Source: Saturnia japonica (Eukaryota > Arthropoda > Insecta > Lepidoptera > Saturniidae). From it: DNA of 64,000 nucleotides. The DNA is taken from assembly GCA_033032175.1 (NCBI GenBank), contig CM065324.1:2542001-2606000 (forward strand), in the 5' to 3' direction. Below the pieces are notes generated by a model, which saw nothing but the letters and a program-made list of their open reading frames with translations, was not told the DNA's origin and searched no databases. The first letter of the stretch is position 1; every line of letters starts with the position of its first letter. Of the stretch, positions 27,101 through 36,124 are shown piece by piece. Position numbers and translations under genes: made by a program.

Positions 27101-27890
27101 AGGTTTCATCAGCAAATACAATGTCGTCGTATCGATCTGAAGACGACTCTTAAGTAGTGAAATGTTGATATAACAACATTGTTGTTATCTCAACAATCTT
27201 TTAATTAATTTATTTTGTTTTTCGAACCTTGATTTTATAATCTTTAATTTTCCATTTAATAAAAAAAAAATAAGTTTTTTTATTATTTCATAAATGCGAA
27301 ATTTTTGTTTTTTATTTGCGAAAATTTCGTAATTTTTGTCTATCACTAATTTGTAGTTGCTTCAGGATTTTTACCGAAACTTTTCGCTCAGATTTGAAAA
27401 GACTAGTATTAAAATAGATAATGTTTGTGATTAGTACGTTAAAAAAAAAAACAAATGTGAACTAGTTTGTATGCAGTGATTTCGATACACTGATGTACAG
27501 TGGTCAAATCTCTTAGCTCTTAACGTTTCGATAAACTTCACAATCGTTACAATTACTCTATAGTAACTCTAGTATAGTTTGTTAAATATAATTCCTTCAT
27601 TACAGGCCGTCGGTGGTATCGGTCCAAAGATCATCACTACCCTCATAGTGTGGGGTGCTTACCTCAGTTGGGGTGCGGTGATCTTCCCCGCGATACCGCC
27701 CACCGCTCCCCTCGCGGCCAGCTCCAACGTCACAGTACTCGCCAAGAACATATCGTTGGCCTGCAACGTTACATACAACTCGCTGCCCCAGCCTGGTCCA
27801 TTTAATTGCTCGTCTGTGCAAAACTTGACTTCGTTGGGTGATATCGCCAAAGGAATATTCTCTTGCGATTATCTACCATTTAAAAGTTAA
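12146..27890 (+). CDS. Indy: SLC13 gene A: Indy-like di/tricarboxylate transporter (14 coding exons, whole span)
   Basis: Joining exons 12146-12195, 13989-14133, 14642-14907, 16476-16590, 17525-17625, 18962-19087, 19907-20032, 22130-22244, 22351-22442, 23187-23287, 24696-24788, 25179-25372, 26325-26462 and 27606-27890 gives 1947 nt, a 648-residue membrane protein, with every junction in phase. Family hallmarks: first-half S171-N172-A173 in [12 protein letters not shown]246-I-G-G-C-G-T, second-half S493-N494-V495 in [11 protein letters not shown], and T537-P-P-N-A. In SLC13 proteins (VcINDY, Indy, NaCT) these loops bind sodium and the carboxylate substrate. Expected role: plasma-membrane uptake or exchange of citrate, succinate and related intermediates in fat body and gut. 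About 11-12 membrane segments are expected. The order matches Drosophila Indy almost throughout, except for a long C-terminal tail with five N-glycosylation sequons. The start is the first ATG after a plausible leader splice. Confidence 0.93.
13989..14133 (+). CDS. Indy: SLC13 gene A exon 2
   Basis: Residues 17-65. Acceptor TTTCTTTCCAG, donor GCG/GTAAGT. It carries the first membrane segment ([20 protein letters not shown]), which corresponds to the HWKGLVVFLVPL region of Indy. Intron 1 upstream (12196-13988) holds only AT-rich sequence and a short CA run near 13775. Confidence 0.93.
14642..14907 (+). CDS. Indy: SLC13 gene A exon 3
   Basis: Residues 66-154, the most conserved N-terminal block: [38 protein letters not shown], then [19 protein letters not shown] and [14 protein letters not shown]. 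It covers membrane segments 2-4 and the start of the first substrate hairpin. Phase-2 donor AAG/GTAATT. Confidence 0.95.
14962..15648. mobile_element. Foldback/MITE-like element in intron 3 of gene A
   Basis: About 690 bp bounded by long imperfect inverted repeats. The left end has GTGCGCGACTGTCCTATGTG and AGACGTTGGCGGG; the right end has CCCGCCAACGTCTGACTCAC and ATAGGACAGTCGTGCACG. The inverted similarity continues inward (ACTAAAGTAAA near 15100 against TTTACTTTAGT near 15545). No coding frame. The flanking target duplication was not resolved. Confidence 0.65.
16476..16590 (+). CDS. Indy: SLC13 gene A exon 4 with first SN(A) motif
   Basis: Residues 154-192. Contains the first Ser-Asn-Thr-type motif as S171-N172-A173 within [18 protein letters not shown]; Drosophila Indy also has Ala at the third place. 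This loop forms half of the sodium and carboxylate site in the family. Acceptor TTTGTTTCAG, donor CAG/GTATGC. Confidence 0.95.
17075..17329. mobile_element. Foldback element in intron 4 of gene A (family F, copy 1)
   Basis: Long near-perfect inverted arms: ATGCATGGAAATATTGTAAT on the left against ATGACAATATTTCCATGCAT on the right, each joined to the AAAAGAACACGCGAAG arm. The centre holds AATAACCCCAGCACGCCG. About 120 bp of sequence to the right (17339-17460, GCCTCGGCGGAAATGGCAAT...) is also shared with copy 2 in gene B, so the mobile unit extends beyond the hairpin. Confidence 0.7.
17525..17625 (+). CDS. Indy: SLC13 gene A exon 5 (cytoplasmic linker)
   Basis: Residues 193-226: a charged linker rich in Lys, Glu, Asn and Thr ([19 protein letters not shown]), corresponding to the variable cytoplasmic loop between the first SNT hairpin and the TIGG segment. 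Acceptor TTTTTATTACAG; donor GA/GTTAGT is weak, but it is the only one that keeps phase with exon 6. Confidence 0.85.
18962..19087 (+). CDS. Indy: SLC13 gene A exon 6
   Basis: Residues 226-268: [20 protein letters not shown] and [15 protein letters not shown]. The GG-C-GT-V-GT-TN pattern is typical of SLC13. In gene B this 126-nt exon is split by an extra intron into 65 and 61 nt. Confidence 0.95.
19907..20032 (+). CDS. Indy: SLC13 gene A exon 7
   Basis: Residues 268-310: [20 protein letters not shown] then a membrane segment [20 protein letters not shown]. Acceptor CTTTCAACAG, donor AG/GTGAAT. The gene B counterpart is 123 nt, one codon shorter. Confidence 0.94.
21883..22107. repeat. Interspersed repeat family W, copy 2
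   Basis: Shares GACAGATTTTCAATTTGAG and GCCCTACCACCATGTA with the copies near 1965, 28140 and 62815. Lies in intron 7 of gene A, ending about 20 bp before the exon 8 acceptor region. Also carries CTCACCTGATCTGAAGTAACG, shared with the 62815 copy. Confidence 0.55.
22130..22244 (+). CDS. Indy: SLC13 gene A exon 8
   Basis: Residues 310-348, a hydrophilic loop ending [16 protein letters not shown], which matches the conserved Y-x-x-L-G-P motif before membrane segment 7 of the family. The gene B exon has exactly the same length (115 nt). Confidence 0.92.
22351..22442 (+). CDS. Indy: SLC13 gene A exon 9
   Basis: Residues 349-379: [20 protein letters not shown] then [11 protein letters not shown], the family's hydrophobic segment followed by R-x-P-G-F-x-x-G-W. 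Donor AT/GTTAGT is the only one that continues the frame. The intron after it (22443-23186) contains an unassigned 77-codon open frame at 22558-22791, which I do not think is an exon. Confidence 0.93.
23187..23287 (+). CDS. Indy: SLC13 gene A exon 10
   Basis: Residues 379-413: [20 protein letters not shown], then [13 protein letters not shown], a membrane segment ending in the family's LP turn. Donor T/GTGAGT. Same length (101 nt) as the gene B exon. Confidence 0.93.
24696..24788 (+). CDS. Indy: SLC13 gene A exon 11
   Basis: Residues 413-444: a loop, then [20 protein letters not shown], the conserved W-x-x-x-x-x-K-I-P-W-G segment that leads into the second substrate hairpin. Same length (93 nt) and phase as in gene B. 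Confidence 0.94.
25179..25372 (+). CDS. Indy: SLC13 gene A exon 12 with second SN(V) motif
   Basis: Residues 444-508: [20 protein letters not shown], a membrane segment [20 protein letters not shown], then [13 protein letters not shown]493-N494-V495 is the second substrate/sodium motif and matches Indy and NaCT. Same length (194 nt) as gene B. The GC-rich coding sequence stands out from its AT-rich introns. Confidence 0.96.
26325..26462 (+). CDS. Indy: SLC13 gene A exon 13 with TPPNA motif
   Basis: Residues 509-554: [20 protein letters not shown], then [16 protein letters not shown]. The G-T-P-P-N-A-I loop (G536-I542) is the second sodium-site signature of the family. Same length (138 nt) as gene B. 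Confidence 0.96.
27606..27890 (+). CDS. Indy: SLC13 gene A exon 14 with glycosylation-rich C-terminus
   Basis: Residues 555-648. Begins with the last membrane segment ([20 protein letters not shown]), then an unusual tail of about 65 residues with five N-x-S/T sequons at N595, N602, N608, N621 and N627 and three cysteines (C607, C622, C641). The C-terminus of SLC13 carriers is extracellular, so these sites are topologically reachable. The short W-A tail seen in Indy and kept in gene B is absent here. Stop TAA at 27888-27890. Confidence 0.92.
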   Translation, partial: AVGGIGPKIITTLIVWGAYLSWGAVIFPAIPPTAPLAASSNVTVLAKNISLACNVTYNSLPQPGPFNCSSVQNLTSLGDIAKGIFSCDYLPFKS

Positions 27891-27947
27891 TTCTAGATGT
27901 ATTCAGGGGTGCTGATGGTGCCTTTACGAGCCCTGTATGTTTTGTGA

Positions 27948-27953
27948 ATTAAA
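27948..27953 (+). terminator. Possible polyadenylation signal of gene A
   Basis: ATTAAA, the common variant signal, lies 57 nt after the gene A stop. Canonical AATAAA hexamers appear only further away, near 28689 and 28771, so a longer 3' UTR is also possible. Confidence 0.4.
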
Positions 27954-28139
27954 ACTTTGTATATGGACTATAGGTCGAGGACCCTAAGGTCTTTTGAATC
28001 AGAGTATCGACACCTGTGCACGCACCTATTATGTTGAAAGTTACGTTTCCTTTGTAACAGTTGGGATTGAAATATGTAAAAATATTTTTTGTATGTTTCG
28101 GTACTACGTGGTGGTTTTTTTTTTAAATACACGCAAGTT

Positions 28140-28262
28140 TAGTAGGAGGATTAGTTCTCAAGTGTAGCTGCTGGAACACATCTGTAGGTGCTAGGTAGGC
28201 GATTTTCAAGCTTGAGGATGTTAGCTAGCCAGTTCCTCCATTAATGTCCTACCACCATTAAT
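28140..28262. repeat. Interspersed repeat family W, copy 3 (partial)
   Basis: Contains GGATTAGTTCTCAAGTGTAG, GCGATTTTCAAGCTTGAGG and GTCCTACCACCATTAAT, matching the other W copies but shorter. Directly abuts a tRNA-derived SINE copy. Confidence 0.5.
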
Positions 28263-28285
28263 GCATGCTTATATGTAGCATAGCA

Positions 28286-28524
28286 TACCATCACGCCTGT
28301 ATTCCTCGAAGGGTTAGGCAGAGGTGTACTAATATTCACACACGGTTCGCCGGGTATGTATTTATATAAACTATTGTCGTTAATCGGACACAAAGCCAAA
28401 CTCCGAGCTGCTACTGAGAATTTCATAGAAAAAAACCAATAACACTTTGCTCGACCTGCGGAATCGAACCCAGGACTTTGAATATAGCAGTCGCGCTTGG
28501 GACCACTAGGCTAATGAGGCAATT
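28286..28524 (-). repeat. tRNA-derived SINE, copy 1
   Basis: Closely matches 42096-42354 over about 240 bp, for example CGAAGGGTTAGGCAGAGGTG and CCAAACTCCGAGCTGCTACT. The right end read on the minus strand looks like a tRNA head: a GCGACTGCTAT stretch and the B-box-like GGGTTCGATTCC. It is followed by a GTATGTATGTAT microsatellite. A retroposed repeat, not a functional tRNA gene. Confidence 0.65.
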
Positions 28525-29306
28525 ATGTATGTATGTATATGTGTAGTTAGGTATGTATGTGTTTCTTATGTATAAATAGACTAGTGAGAAGTCTATGTGG
28601 AAAGAGGTTTTCGATATTATACCCGTGTCACATCCCTACCTTTGTTGGAACCTTGGAAAGTTACTTTGAAATCAATTAAGAAATCGATTTAATAAAGATA
28701 TTTCATATGAATTGTCAATAATTATTTGTATTTTGTCAATTAAATGAATGAGTGTGTTCAGAATGAATATAGCAATAAAGGCACTGGGTCACTGATTGGA
28801 CCAGATCCGCGCCTACGTTCATTCGCTTCATTCATTCGTTCTGTTTTTTTTTTTCAGATTGGAAATGAGCTGTTTAAACGAATTTTTATAAGAAAATTAA
28901 ACGAATTTTCGGAAACGTAAACGTCATAATTAGCAAAGCGTCTGCAGGGAGTCGATACGTTGTTAAGAATTGATAATAAATCATGTTTTTTCTTACGTTA
29001 ACGTTACCTTAACGTTTTCAAACTTTTATCAGGAAATATCATCATCATGAAAACAGACTATAGTTCACAGAGTACCTAATTCCAATTATATAAATCAGGG
29101 CTTAGTTAAATACGAATTTTATTTATTTACATTTTTTACTTATAATGTAATTTATTACCAAAATAATTACAATAATATAAATGAGACAAGAATACATAAT
29201 TATATTCTGCCATATTAAAATCATAAGCATTTGTAACTGTTCAAATTTTTAAAGCATTTATTTATATATGGGACGTTTGGTGTCGCCCCACCGACTAAAA
29301 TACATT

Positions 29307-29780
29307 GCCAAATTTATACATTATATAAATAATTGGTAGTGTATAGAGATATATTCGAAATATTCGCGGCTATTTCACGATAACTATCGTCTACAATATA
29401 ATATATAATAATTATTAAAAAAACGATACCATATTGCGAATTTCGCAACGTGCGCTACAGCGTTTTTGTAAGATTGCCAAATTTATACATTATAATATAA
29501 ACTGCTGTTAGCGTATCGAGATACATTCGAAATATTCGCGACTATTTCACGATTATTATCGCCTACAATATATCATATAATAATATTTCGCAACGTGGGC
29601 TATAGCATTTTCGCAAGATCGACAAATTTATACATTTTATAAAGTTAGTAGCGTATCGAGATATATTTGAAATATTTGCATCTATTTCATGATAATTACC
29701 GCCTACGATATAATATATATTTAAAAAAAACTGATACCATAATGCGAATTTCGCAACGTGGCTGCAACATTTTAGCATAA
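29307..29780. repeat. Three-copy tandem repeat of about 145-170 bp
   Basis: Three consecutive units start at 29307, 29476 and 29621 with (G)CCAAATTTATACATT. Each contains a CGAGATAYATTCGAAATATT-like core, a CTATTTCACGATAA-like block and TTCGCAACGTG near its end. Unit spacing is 169 and 145 bp. No coding frame runs through it. It resembles a small satellite seed or an internal array of a transposon. Confidence 0.7.
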
Positions 29781-30303
29781 TGTGGAATATTTTTCGGTTA
29801 ATGGCTTTTTTGTGAGCGGTGATATTGACCAAGTTACCGATACGTGCCTGAAATCAATGTAGCCAAATCCAACACTAGGAAGAAAATAGATAAAAAGAAG
29901 ATATATGTATATATATTTTTATATAACTTGTGAAGCGGAAAAGCGGGTGAGGACTTAATTTTATAAACATGTTTACTGTAAAGATGTATTTTAATATTTT
30001 TATTGTACCTAAATATATAAATCCCATAACATATTTGGGATGTTCCTAGCTTTTAAACTGTATGTCAGAGATCTGATTGTATTCTGTGTGTATGCATGCG
30101 TGTAAGTTTTAGACGAAAAGATGACAAGGATTAGTGGATTGATGGTTTGGAGTCATTGTCAATATAGCCACTATGCGCTTATTTCTTGATTGGTTGTAGT
30201 GAAATAATTTTGTCAAATTGTCGAAGTTTAAAAAGTAAGCTTTAAAATAAGAGAGTATAATTGAATGCATTGCATTAAACGCATATTAAGCAGTGCTGTA
30301 ACT

Positions 30304-30440
30304 AGCTTTTTAGGCGCCCGGTGCTAGCTTAGCCTTTTATGCGCCTGGTGCAAGCTTAGCCTTTTATGCCCCTGGTGCGAGCTTAGCCTTTTATGCGCCC
30401 AGTGTGAGCTTAGCCTTTTATGCGCCTAGTGCGAGCTTCT
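30304..30440. repeat. 27-bp tandem repeat, about five units
   Basis: Unit AGCTTAGCCTTTTATGCGCC followed by TGGTGCA, exactly 27 bp, repeated with few changes. The flanking text (CCCCTTAATG, TTCTGCGCCCCTCC) is typical of degenerate transposon ends. The unit is a multiple of three, but the surrounding sequence is not an open gene. Confidence 0.75.
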
Positions 30441-31942
30441 ATAACTGCCCCCTTAATGATTTTTGTTATAATTATTGTTTGTGGTCCCTGGTCTGGTCAT
30501 TTCTGCGCCCCTCCAAGTTTCTTTGCCCTGGTTACGGCACTGCGCCCCAGAAATAATGACATGGAACTATGATCGATAGCTACTTTTCTTACAACTTACG
30601 AGACGTCTCAAATACTGATTTTATAAATTCAGACGGCGGCTTATAATAAAATATGATTTATTAGTATTTTGCATTGACAGAAACTGCCGCATACTATTTA
30701 GCCCTCTATGTAGATATATTGTCGATGTTTAGAATATAATTTTAATATTACTATATTGGTAGTACCAAAGGTTATGCAGTCCTCATGGTCTTAAGTGATC
30801 ACTACACACCGTAAACATGTGTAATCCAATTCAAACGGGACGTATGGCGGTCAGAAATGTTATACATCTGTTCTATACCTATATGTGTTTTACATGCAAT
30901 GTATTGGTTTTTACTCTTAGGCATACTGGTATATATGCAAAATACATGTTATTAACATAATATTTTAATGAATAGTAGTACATAGTATTATGTTCTGTCG
31001 ATATTATATGGATCGATAAAATATTGAAAAAAAAAAAAAAACTCGAAATATTTATTCTATAACTTACTATTTAGTGCACCTGGAGAACTCATTTCAGTTG
31101 ATTCAGAGCCAAAATCCTGAAAATTGATAAGTGATATACACCGTATGGTTCTGTCTCAGTCGAAGAATTAGATTTTGATTCCAAAGCTATAGTGTATTTT
31201 TTTTAACCCACGGAGTAAAATGATATGTCATGTGTTCTAGTAATCGAATTAATCCACCATTCCGAATTAACTGTGAAGCTAATTATGCCTAATAAGTTTT
31301 TCTGAAAAAAAAAAACAACATTGAGCCCTCCAAAGGCGAAGGCCGAGTAAGGACAATCGCATCTGTCATGGGCCAATCTAAGCGTTCATTTTTGTAACTT
31401 TCTGAGTTATGTAATGGTAATAGTAAATTGTCGGGTATGTCGAATAATACAAAATATGTATATTAATGAATATATAAAAACTAATAATTCACTATTTACA
31501 ATTTTATGACTCAAATAATAGAAATGTAAAATATAAGGTATAACAACCCTATAGAATAGGATGTGGCAACATTTAATTTTAAGTTTGATATTAGTGATTG
31601 TCAATTTACTCCGTAGGATTAAAAAACGCACTATACGTGTAGGTATCAATCAATACAGGCAATATTGCAATGTTTGTCTGTTTAAAATAATCTAGTTTTA
31701 CTATATTTATGTGTGTGTGTATTAATTAAAATATCTATGTGTAATGGTTTGACGATAAAAACTATAAATTCTGGAACAAATGCGTTTAACAGTTTGTTTT
31801 ATAATTAAACTTATTTAAAGGCAAAGGGTGTGATACTGGCTATGGGATTTGTTTTTACGCTTTTTTGGGAAATACTCTATATTATTAGTCGAATGATTGA
31901 GTGCTGTGGGTGGTATATTAATAAATAGAATTTATTGTTGAG

Positions 31943-32210
31943 GTCCTTTTTTAAGTTATTCTTCTTTTGGCGCGTTTTGTAGGGGTAAAATTGCAGCTAC
32001 CTATCTTATTATCTGGTATCTTAGGCTATCTGTTTGTTTCGATGAATTTACCTATTAAAAATATTCTTTATAAAAACCTGAATGATCTTAATAGACCTAA
32101 TGGTCTAAACTAAAGTTATTATCGATAAAAGTAGAGATAGGCGTTCTGGTCCTCGTAGCTTCAATTTTACCTCGTACAAAACGCGCCAAAAGAGGTATAA
32201 CTAAAAAAAA
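31943..32210. mobile_element. Small inverted-repeat element (MITE)
   Basis: About 265 bp with inverted arms of roughly 70 bp. The left arm has AAGTTATTCTTCTTTTGGCG then CGTTTTGTAGGGGTAAAATT; the right arm has AATTTTACCTCGTACAAAAC then GCGCCAAAAGAGGTATAAC. Non-coding, intergenic. Confidence 0.65.
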
Positions 32211-33670
32211 GCATCGATAATAAGTAGTAATAATGGCCTTATCCGTAAATTATTTGTCACTGCTTTTTGATTATGGATATTTTGAAATATAGTATCATCA
32301 TGGTTTTAAAAGTGATTTTTAATGACTTAATTTACCATTTAACTGGAGAAGTGTCTTATTCAGTTGACAGAGTAACTAGTTACTGGTTTTAAATAAATTG
32401 TTCTCGGATTGACTAATGATTTAAAAAAAAAATTACATTGGAGTATATGGGGGGTGGTTGTCGAGATGTAAATTTAGTTTAGGAATTAGGGTGAATAAAA
32501 ATTGATAATTTATTTTGTTTACTACAAGAATACTGTTCAAGATGGCGAGGACATTTTTTTTTTTGAGCTCAGCAGAACTGTCCAATTATTTCTGGATTCA
32601 AGTGAAAAAATGTAAAGGAGACATCTTAGATAACAGTCTCATATATATTTTAGATTTGTAACAGGTGTGGGAACCCTAACATTTACCTATATGGCTAAAC
32701 CATTCCTGCCCGGACTAGAAAATAACCCTAGATACGCAAATGATTAAGCATTTTGTGTATGACTGGGTGACATAAATAAAAGGGGATATTTTATGTCAGT
32801 CAATAGTTGCTTGGCTATACATTTCGTTAGCTAGCTAACTGTGCAAGTAATAGATAATGCTCTACCAACATGCATGGGTAATTAAATAAATAAATAATAT
32901 AATTTTGTAACGTTTATCGCGTGCCTGCTTATAAATGTGTATTAAATTTAATGTAATTGAATGTATGGTTCATTTTACTTGTTTGTGTGTGTGTGACAGT
33001 GTCGATTATATGCAAGTTATGTATGACGTAGGATTTAATACAAAAAAAAAAAAACAATGCGCGATCCAAATGCACATCGATTGACAATATTGTGATGCCT
33101 ATTTTCTTCCATAAAATTTTGTAATAAAAAGTTTTACAATTATTTTTGAATAGTATTTATTGTACGATGTCCACGTTTATTAAAATTAGAATGACTGATA
33201 TTAAAAATACATTATTTCTGTTCTTTATATAATTATATACCATAATTATTATAAAATGCAATGTGATGTCTAATAAAGGTAGTAAAATCAAAGTTCAATA
33301 TTGGTTGTGTATTGTTATTTTATTTCACGATATCTTAATACTTAAAGAAATATAATGACTATGAAAGTAAATTTAGTGTTTTATTAATTTTGCTGTGTTC
33401 CGTTCTAGTACTATCCTATATTCTGTTAATAAAAAAAGTATTACTGACATATTTTATCGATATATGTTTTTTTCAATGTTTTGATGTAAGTTTGAGAAGG
33501 CGACTGATTTTTGCCCCTGTAGTAAAACATATTTTATTCTATAAATAATAAATACCTGGACAACCGAGGTCTGCTCGGTATCTAAAAAAAAGAAAAACAC
33601 TTATGTAGGTAAACTTGGAATGTTAAACATTATCTAAATACAAAATTGTTAGAGCTGTTTCCGAGAAATC

Positions 33671-33708
33671 AATTACATATATATATATATTTATATATAT
33701 ATATATAC
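33671..33708. repeat. AT microsatellite
   Basis: Two blocks of alternating TA dinucleotides separated by a TTTA interruption. No other feature nearby. Confidence 0.85.
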
Positions 33709-34439
33709 GAACTGCTCACTTAATATAATATAAGATTAGCCAAGTATGTTTATATATTAACTGTTTAAAATTGTATTCTTTTAAATTAATAATTAGACAT
33801 TTAAAACTTTGATTTATTTTAACTATCCCTATAATAATTTTTCTTGGTTTTAATTTTATTGTTTTTTACTATGATGGTGGCAAACAAGCATGCGGCCTGC
33901 CTGATGGTTAGCGATCACCGCAGCCTAAGGACGCCTGCAACACCAGAAGCATCACATGCGCGTTGCCGACCCGAATTAAATTAATATGGTGGAGACACAA
34001 TTTCACACACGGCCATTTAACTCGCAATGCTTGTGTTATAAACATACATTTTAGATCGTCGACAAATTCTCATAAAAAAGTGGATTAGAAATACGTATCT
34101 ATTACTTAATGTCTTCATTAACAAGAATAACTTGGTAAACTTAAAATTGTTGTTTTGGCTTGACCCATACGTGTTATTATTCCGTTATTTATTTGAAATA
34201 CAGTTTATATAAAAAACAAACAACTTCAATAAATTTGTGAAATTCCCTGGTCATCTTCTGAGCCTAAGGTCCAACGCCAATTAAAATAGGACCTCTCTTG
34301 ATGATCCCCTATTCAACGAACAAAGAATTATATAAATCGGTTAATAAACAAAAAAGTTATGCCACAAAAATATATAGGTATGGGAGACCGAGGTGTTTTG
34401 AAACAATACTGATTTCGTGGAACTAAAAACCGTTAGCGA

Positions 34440-34572
34440 GTTGGCATAGTCGCATAGTAACTCCTTCCCACCGCCCGCAGGCTCGCCAAGTTCGGCGAAG
34501 CTGTGAAAGCCGCAGCGGCTTCAGGGCCCCTAAGGCTAACAGTGTAGTCAGATCTAATAAAAAATAAAATCG
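34440..34572 (+). repeat. 5'-truncated 3' tail of the Jockey-like LINE family
   Basis: AAGCTGTGAAAGCCGCAGCG, then GGGCCCCTAAGGCTAACAGT, then GTCAG and an A-rich end, matching the terminal 100 bp of the LINE at 56590-62152. Nested inside the pogo-like element. Confidence 0.6.
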
Positions 34573-34737
34573 TAAAATGTAAGTATTCAAGGTTTTTTTA
34601 AATGCCTTTATTCGAACAATGCTTCTGCATTTTAGTACGTGTGATATATGTTTCGAAGGCTTATTAACTAACGATTACATTTACAGACTGTTTCAACTCA
34701 CCTCGTTTAATTTTTTGTATGACTGATTTGAGATGCT

Positions 34738-34938
34738 GTGAGGCTTATTTGTTTATTTTGTTTTACCATGTCTACTAATTACGAAAGGAAGACTCATAGA
34801 GGTATGGCGAGTCTCGATATAGGGATCTCGCTACAGAAGAAGTTAAATTGCGACATACAAGTCTCCGTGATGCAACTTCGAGTTACAACATCATCAATAC
34901 TTCGCTGTACATGTATATTAAAAATAAAAGACTTGTGA
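34738..34938 (+). pseudogene. Relic of a pogo-type transposase N-terminus
   Basis: Internal residues MSTNYERKTHRG resemble the start of pogo/Tigger-like transposases, which open with an N-Y-K-R-K-T-x-R-G motif before a helix-turn-helix. The frame then degenerates, and an overlapping frame (34848-35030) carries more of the likely original product, so at least one frameshift is present. No DDE catalytic core remains. Confidence 0.45.
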
Positions 34939-35948
34939 ATCTTAGCATCCAAACATCACGCTCCACCAAGAAAAGGAAATCAAAAGAAACAACGAAAAGT
35001 GAAAATCGCAATTTTGACATACTCCTGTAAAAAACGAATTGGTTGCAAAGATGACTAAAAAAAAGTTAAAACCCATAATTTCAGAGTTCTAAAGAGACGT
35101 AAAAGTCCAAACTAGAAACTAAAAAGACCATGATTAACAAGAACAAAAGACGGAAGAAGGAAAAAAGATGAAGAAGAAAAGGAATGCTATTTATTGTATT
35201 TGTTATTTTAAACCCTATTCAAATAGGAAATCCAAAGAAAAATGGATCATGGATGATAAATGTATAGAATGCAACAGTTGAACTAACGAAGCTTGCACTG
35301 GTGGAGAACTTTATAAACCGGAACGCTACCTACACATAATATGTTTGTAACAACTGCTTATTAGAATAATAATTTTTAATTTCATATTCCTTATATCTTC
35401 TATATTTCTTATCGTAGATATAAGTGAGATTATTGTTACAAAATTTATGCTTTGGAAGAGGAAAAATCAACTGATTATGGTGCTTATAAATGACTGATTA
35501 TAAATATTATTATAGTTTCTCTGTTTGGAGTTTTAATTAACGCTGTAATTGTTAATAAAGATCTCATATCATATTTTCTAGTTTTCAGTAAAAAATATTA
35601 TTTTAAAAATTATGTTCTATTTGTGAAAGTTATATTCCTTTAAATTAAATGGTCGATACTACTTTACAATCCTTATTTCTACCCAAAACTATCTGTTTCA
35701 ACTCACCTCGACCCCTGTTTCAACTTACCTCACTATGAGGGGTGTTGAAACAAAATATCCTGTGACGTTTAAGTTGACTTTTTGCCACGGAATTGATTAT
35801 AGTTTTTTGTGTACGGAGCAAAATGTCAAAATTGTTTCAACTCCCCTCGGTCTCCCCTACAGTTAGTATATACAATCGAATTGAGAACCTCTTATTTTGA
35901 AAGTCTGTTCGGATTCGGATAGTAAACTAAAAGTGCTAAGTCATATAT

Positions 35949-35954
35949 TTTATT
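35949..35954 (-). terminator. Polyadenylation signal of gene B
   Basis: TTTATT on the plus strand is AATAAA on the minus strand, about 30 nt after the gene B stop codon, a good distance for a short 3' UTR. Confidence 0.55.
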
Positions 35955-35983
35955 GACTAGTTATGTAATATTTTACAATACTT

Positions 35984-36124
35984 TTAAATTTTATGTTTAA
36001 TGATATTCACATCTGCCCAAGATGGGTCTTGATTGATGTCAGTCCAAACAACTGTGGACCAAACGACGACTGTGAACCAAACGATCACTATAGCTGTTAG
36101 TGATGGCCCGACACCAGCTGACAT
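35984..36124 (-). CDS. SLC13 gene B exon 14 (last)
   Basis: MSAGVGPSLTAIVIVWFTVV, then VWSTVVWTDINQDPSWADV and a short tail. Final membrane segment plus the tryptophan-containing ending (P-S-W-A-D-V) that matches P-E-W-A or P-D-W-A of Indy and human NaCT. Acceptor TTTTTTTTTACAG, stop TAA. Confidence 0.88.
   Translation of the reverse strand: MSAGVGPSLTAIVIVWFTVVVWSTVVWTDINQDPSWADVNIIKHKI

Larger units (their letters stand above)
34381..35857 (+). mobile_element. Decayed pogo/Tigger-like DNA transposon in an RTE tail
   Basis: Terminal inverted repeats GGGAGACCGAGGTG...GAAACA at the left and TGTTTCAACTCCCCTCGGTC at the right, flanked by a duplicated TA (34379-34380 and 35858-35859). Copies of the GTTTCAACTCACCTCG subterminal motif recur near 34684 and 35697-35730. 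A relic frame at 34738-34938 has the N-Y-x-R-K-T-x-R-G opening typical of pogo-type transposases. An unrelated LINE tail (about 34440-34570) is nested inside. Confidence 0.65.
34210..35910 (+). repeat. RTE-like LINE 3' tail interrupted by a DNA transposon
   Basis: The left part (34210-34378) has AAATCGGTTAATAAACAAAA and the right part (35860-35910) continues CGAATTGAGAACCTCTTATT. Together they give the order seen in the intact copy at 6060-6290. The break is at a TA dinucleotide, where the pogo-like element inserted. Confidence 0.65.
27891..35983. other. Intergenic region between convergent SLC13 genes
   Basis: Holds the 3' ends of genes A (+) and B (-), two tandem repeat arrays, a tRNA-derived SINE, a small inverted-repeat element and a pogo-like element, all listed separately. 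No additional host coding exon was found. Intervals 28525-29300, 30450-31940 and 32210-33660 show only AT-rich sequence and simple repeats. Confidence 0.6.

Noticed and set aside
26920..27350. Possible inverted-repeat element with ATTTTCGTA and GCGAAAATTT motifs in intron 13
   Set aside because: The motifs recur but no clean termini or target duplication could be placed by eye.
28286..28524. tRNA gene suggested by a GGTTCGATTCC-like B-box on the minus strand
   Set aside because: A second, nearly identical 240-bp copy at 42096-42354 and the poor cloverleaf show a SINE.
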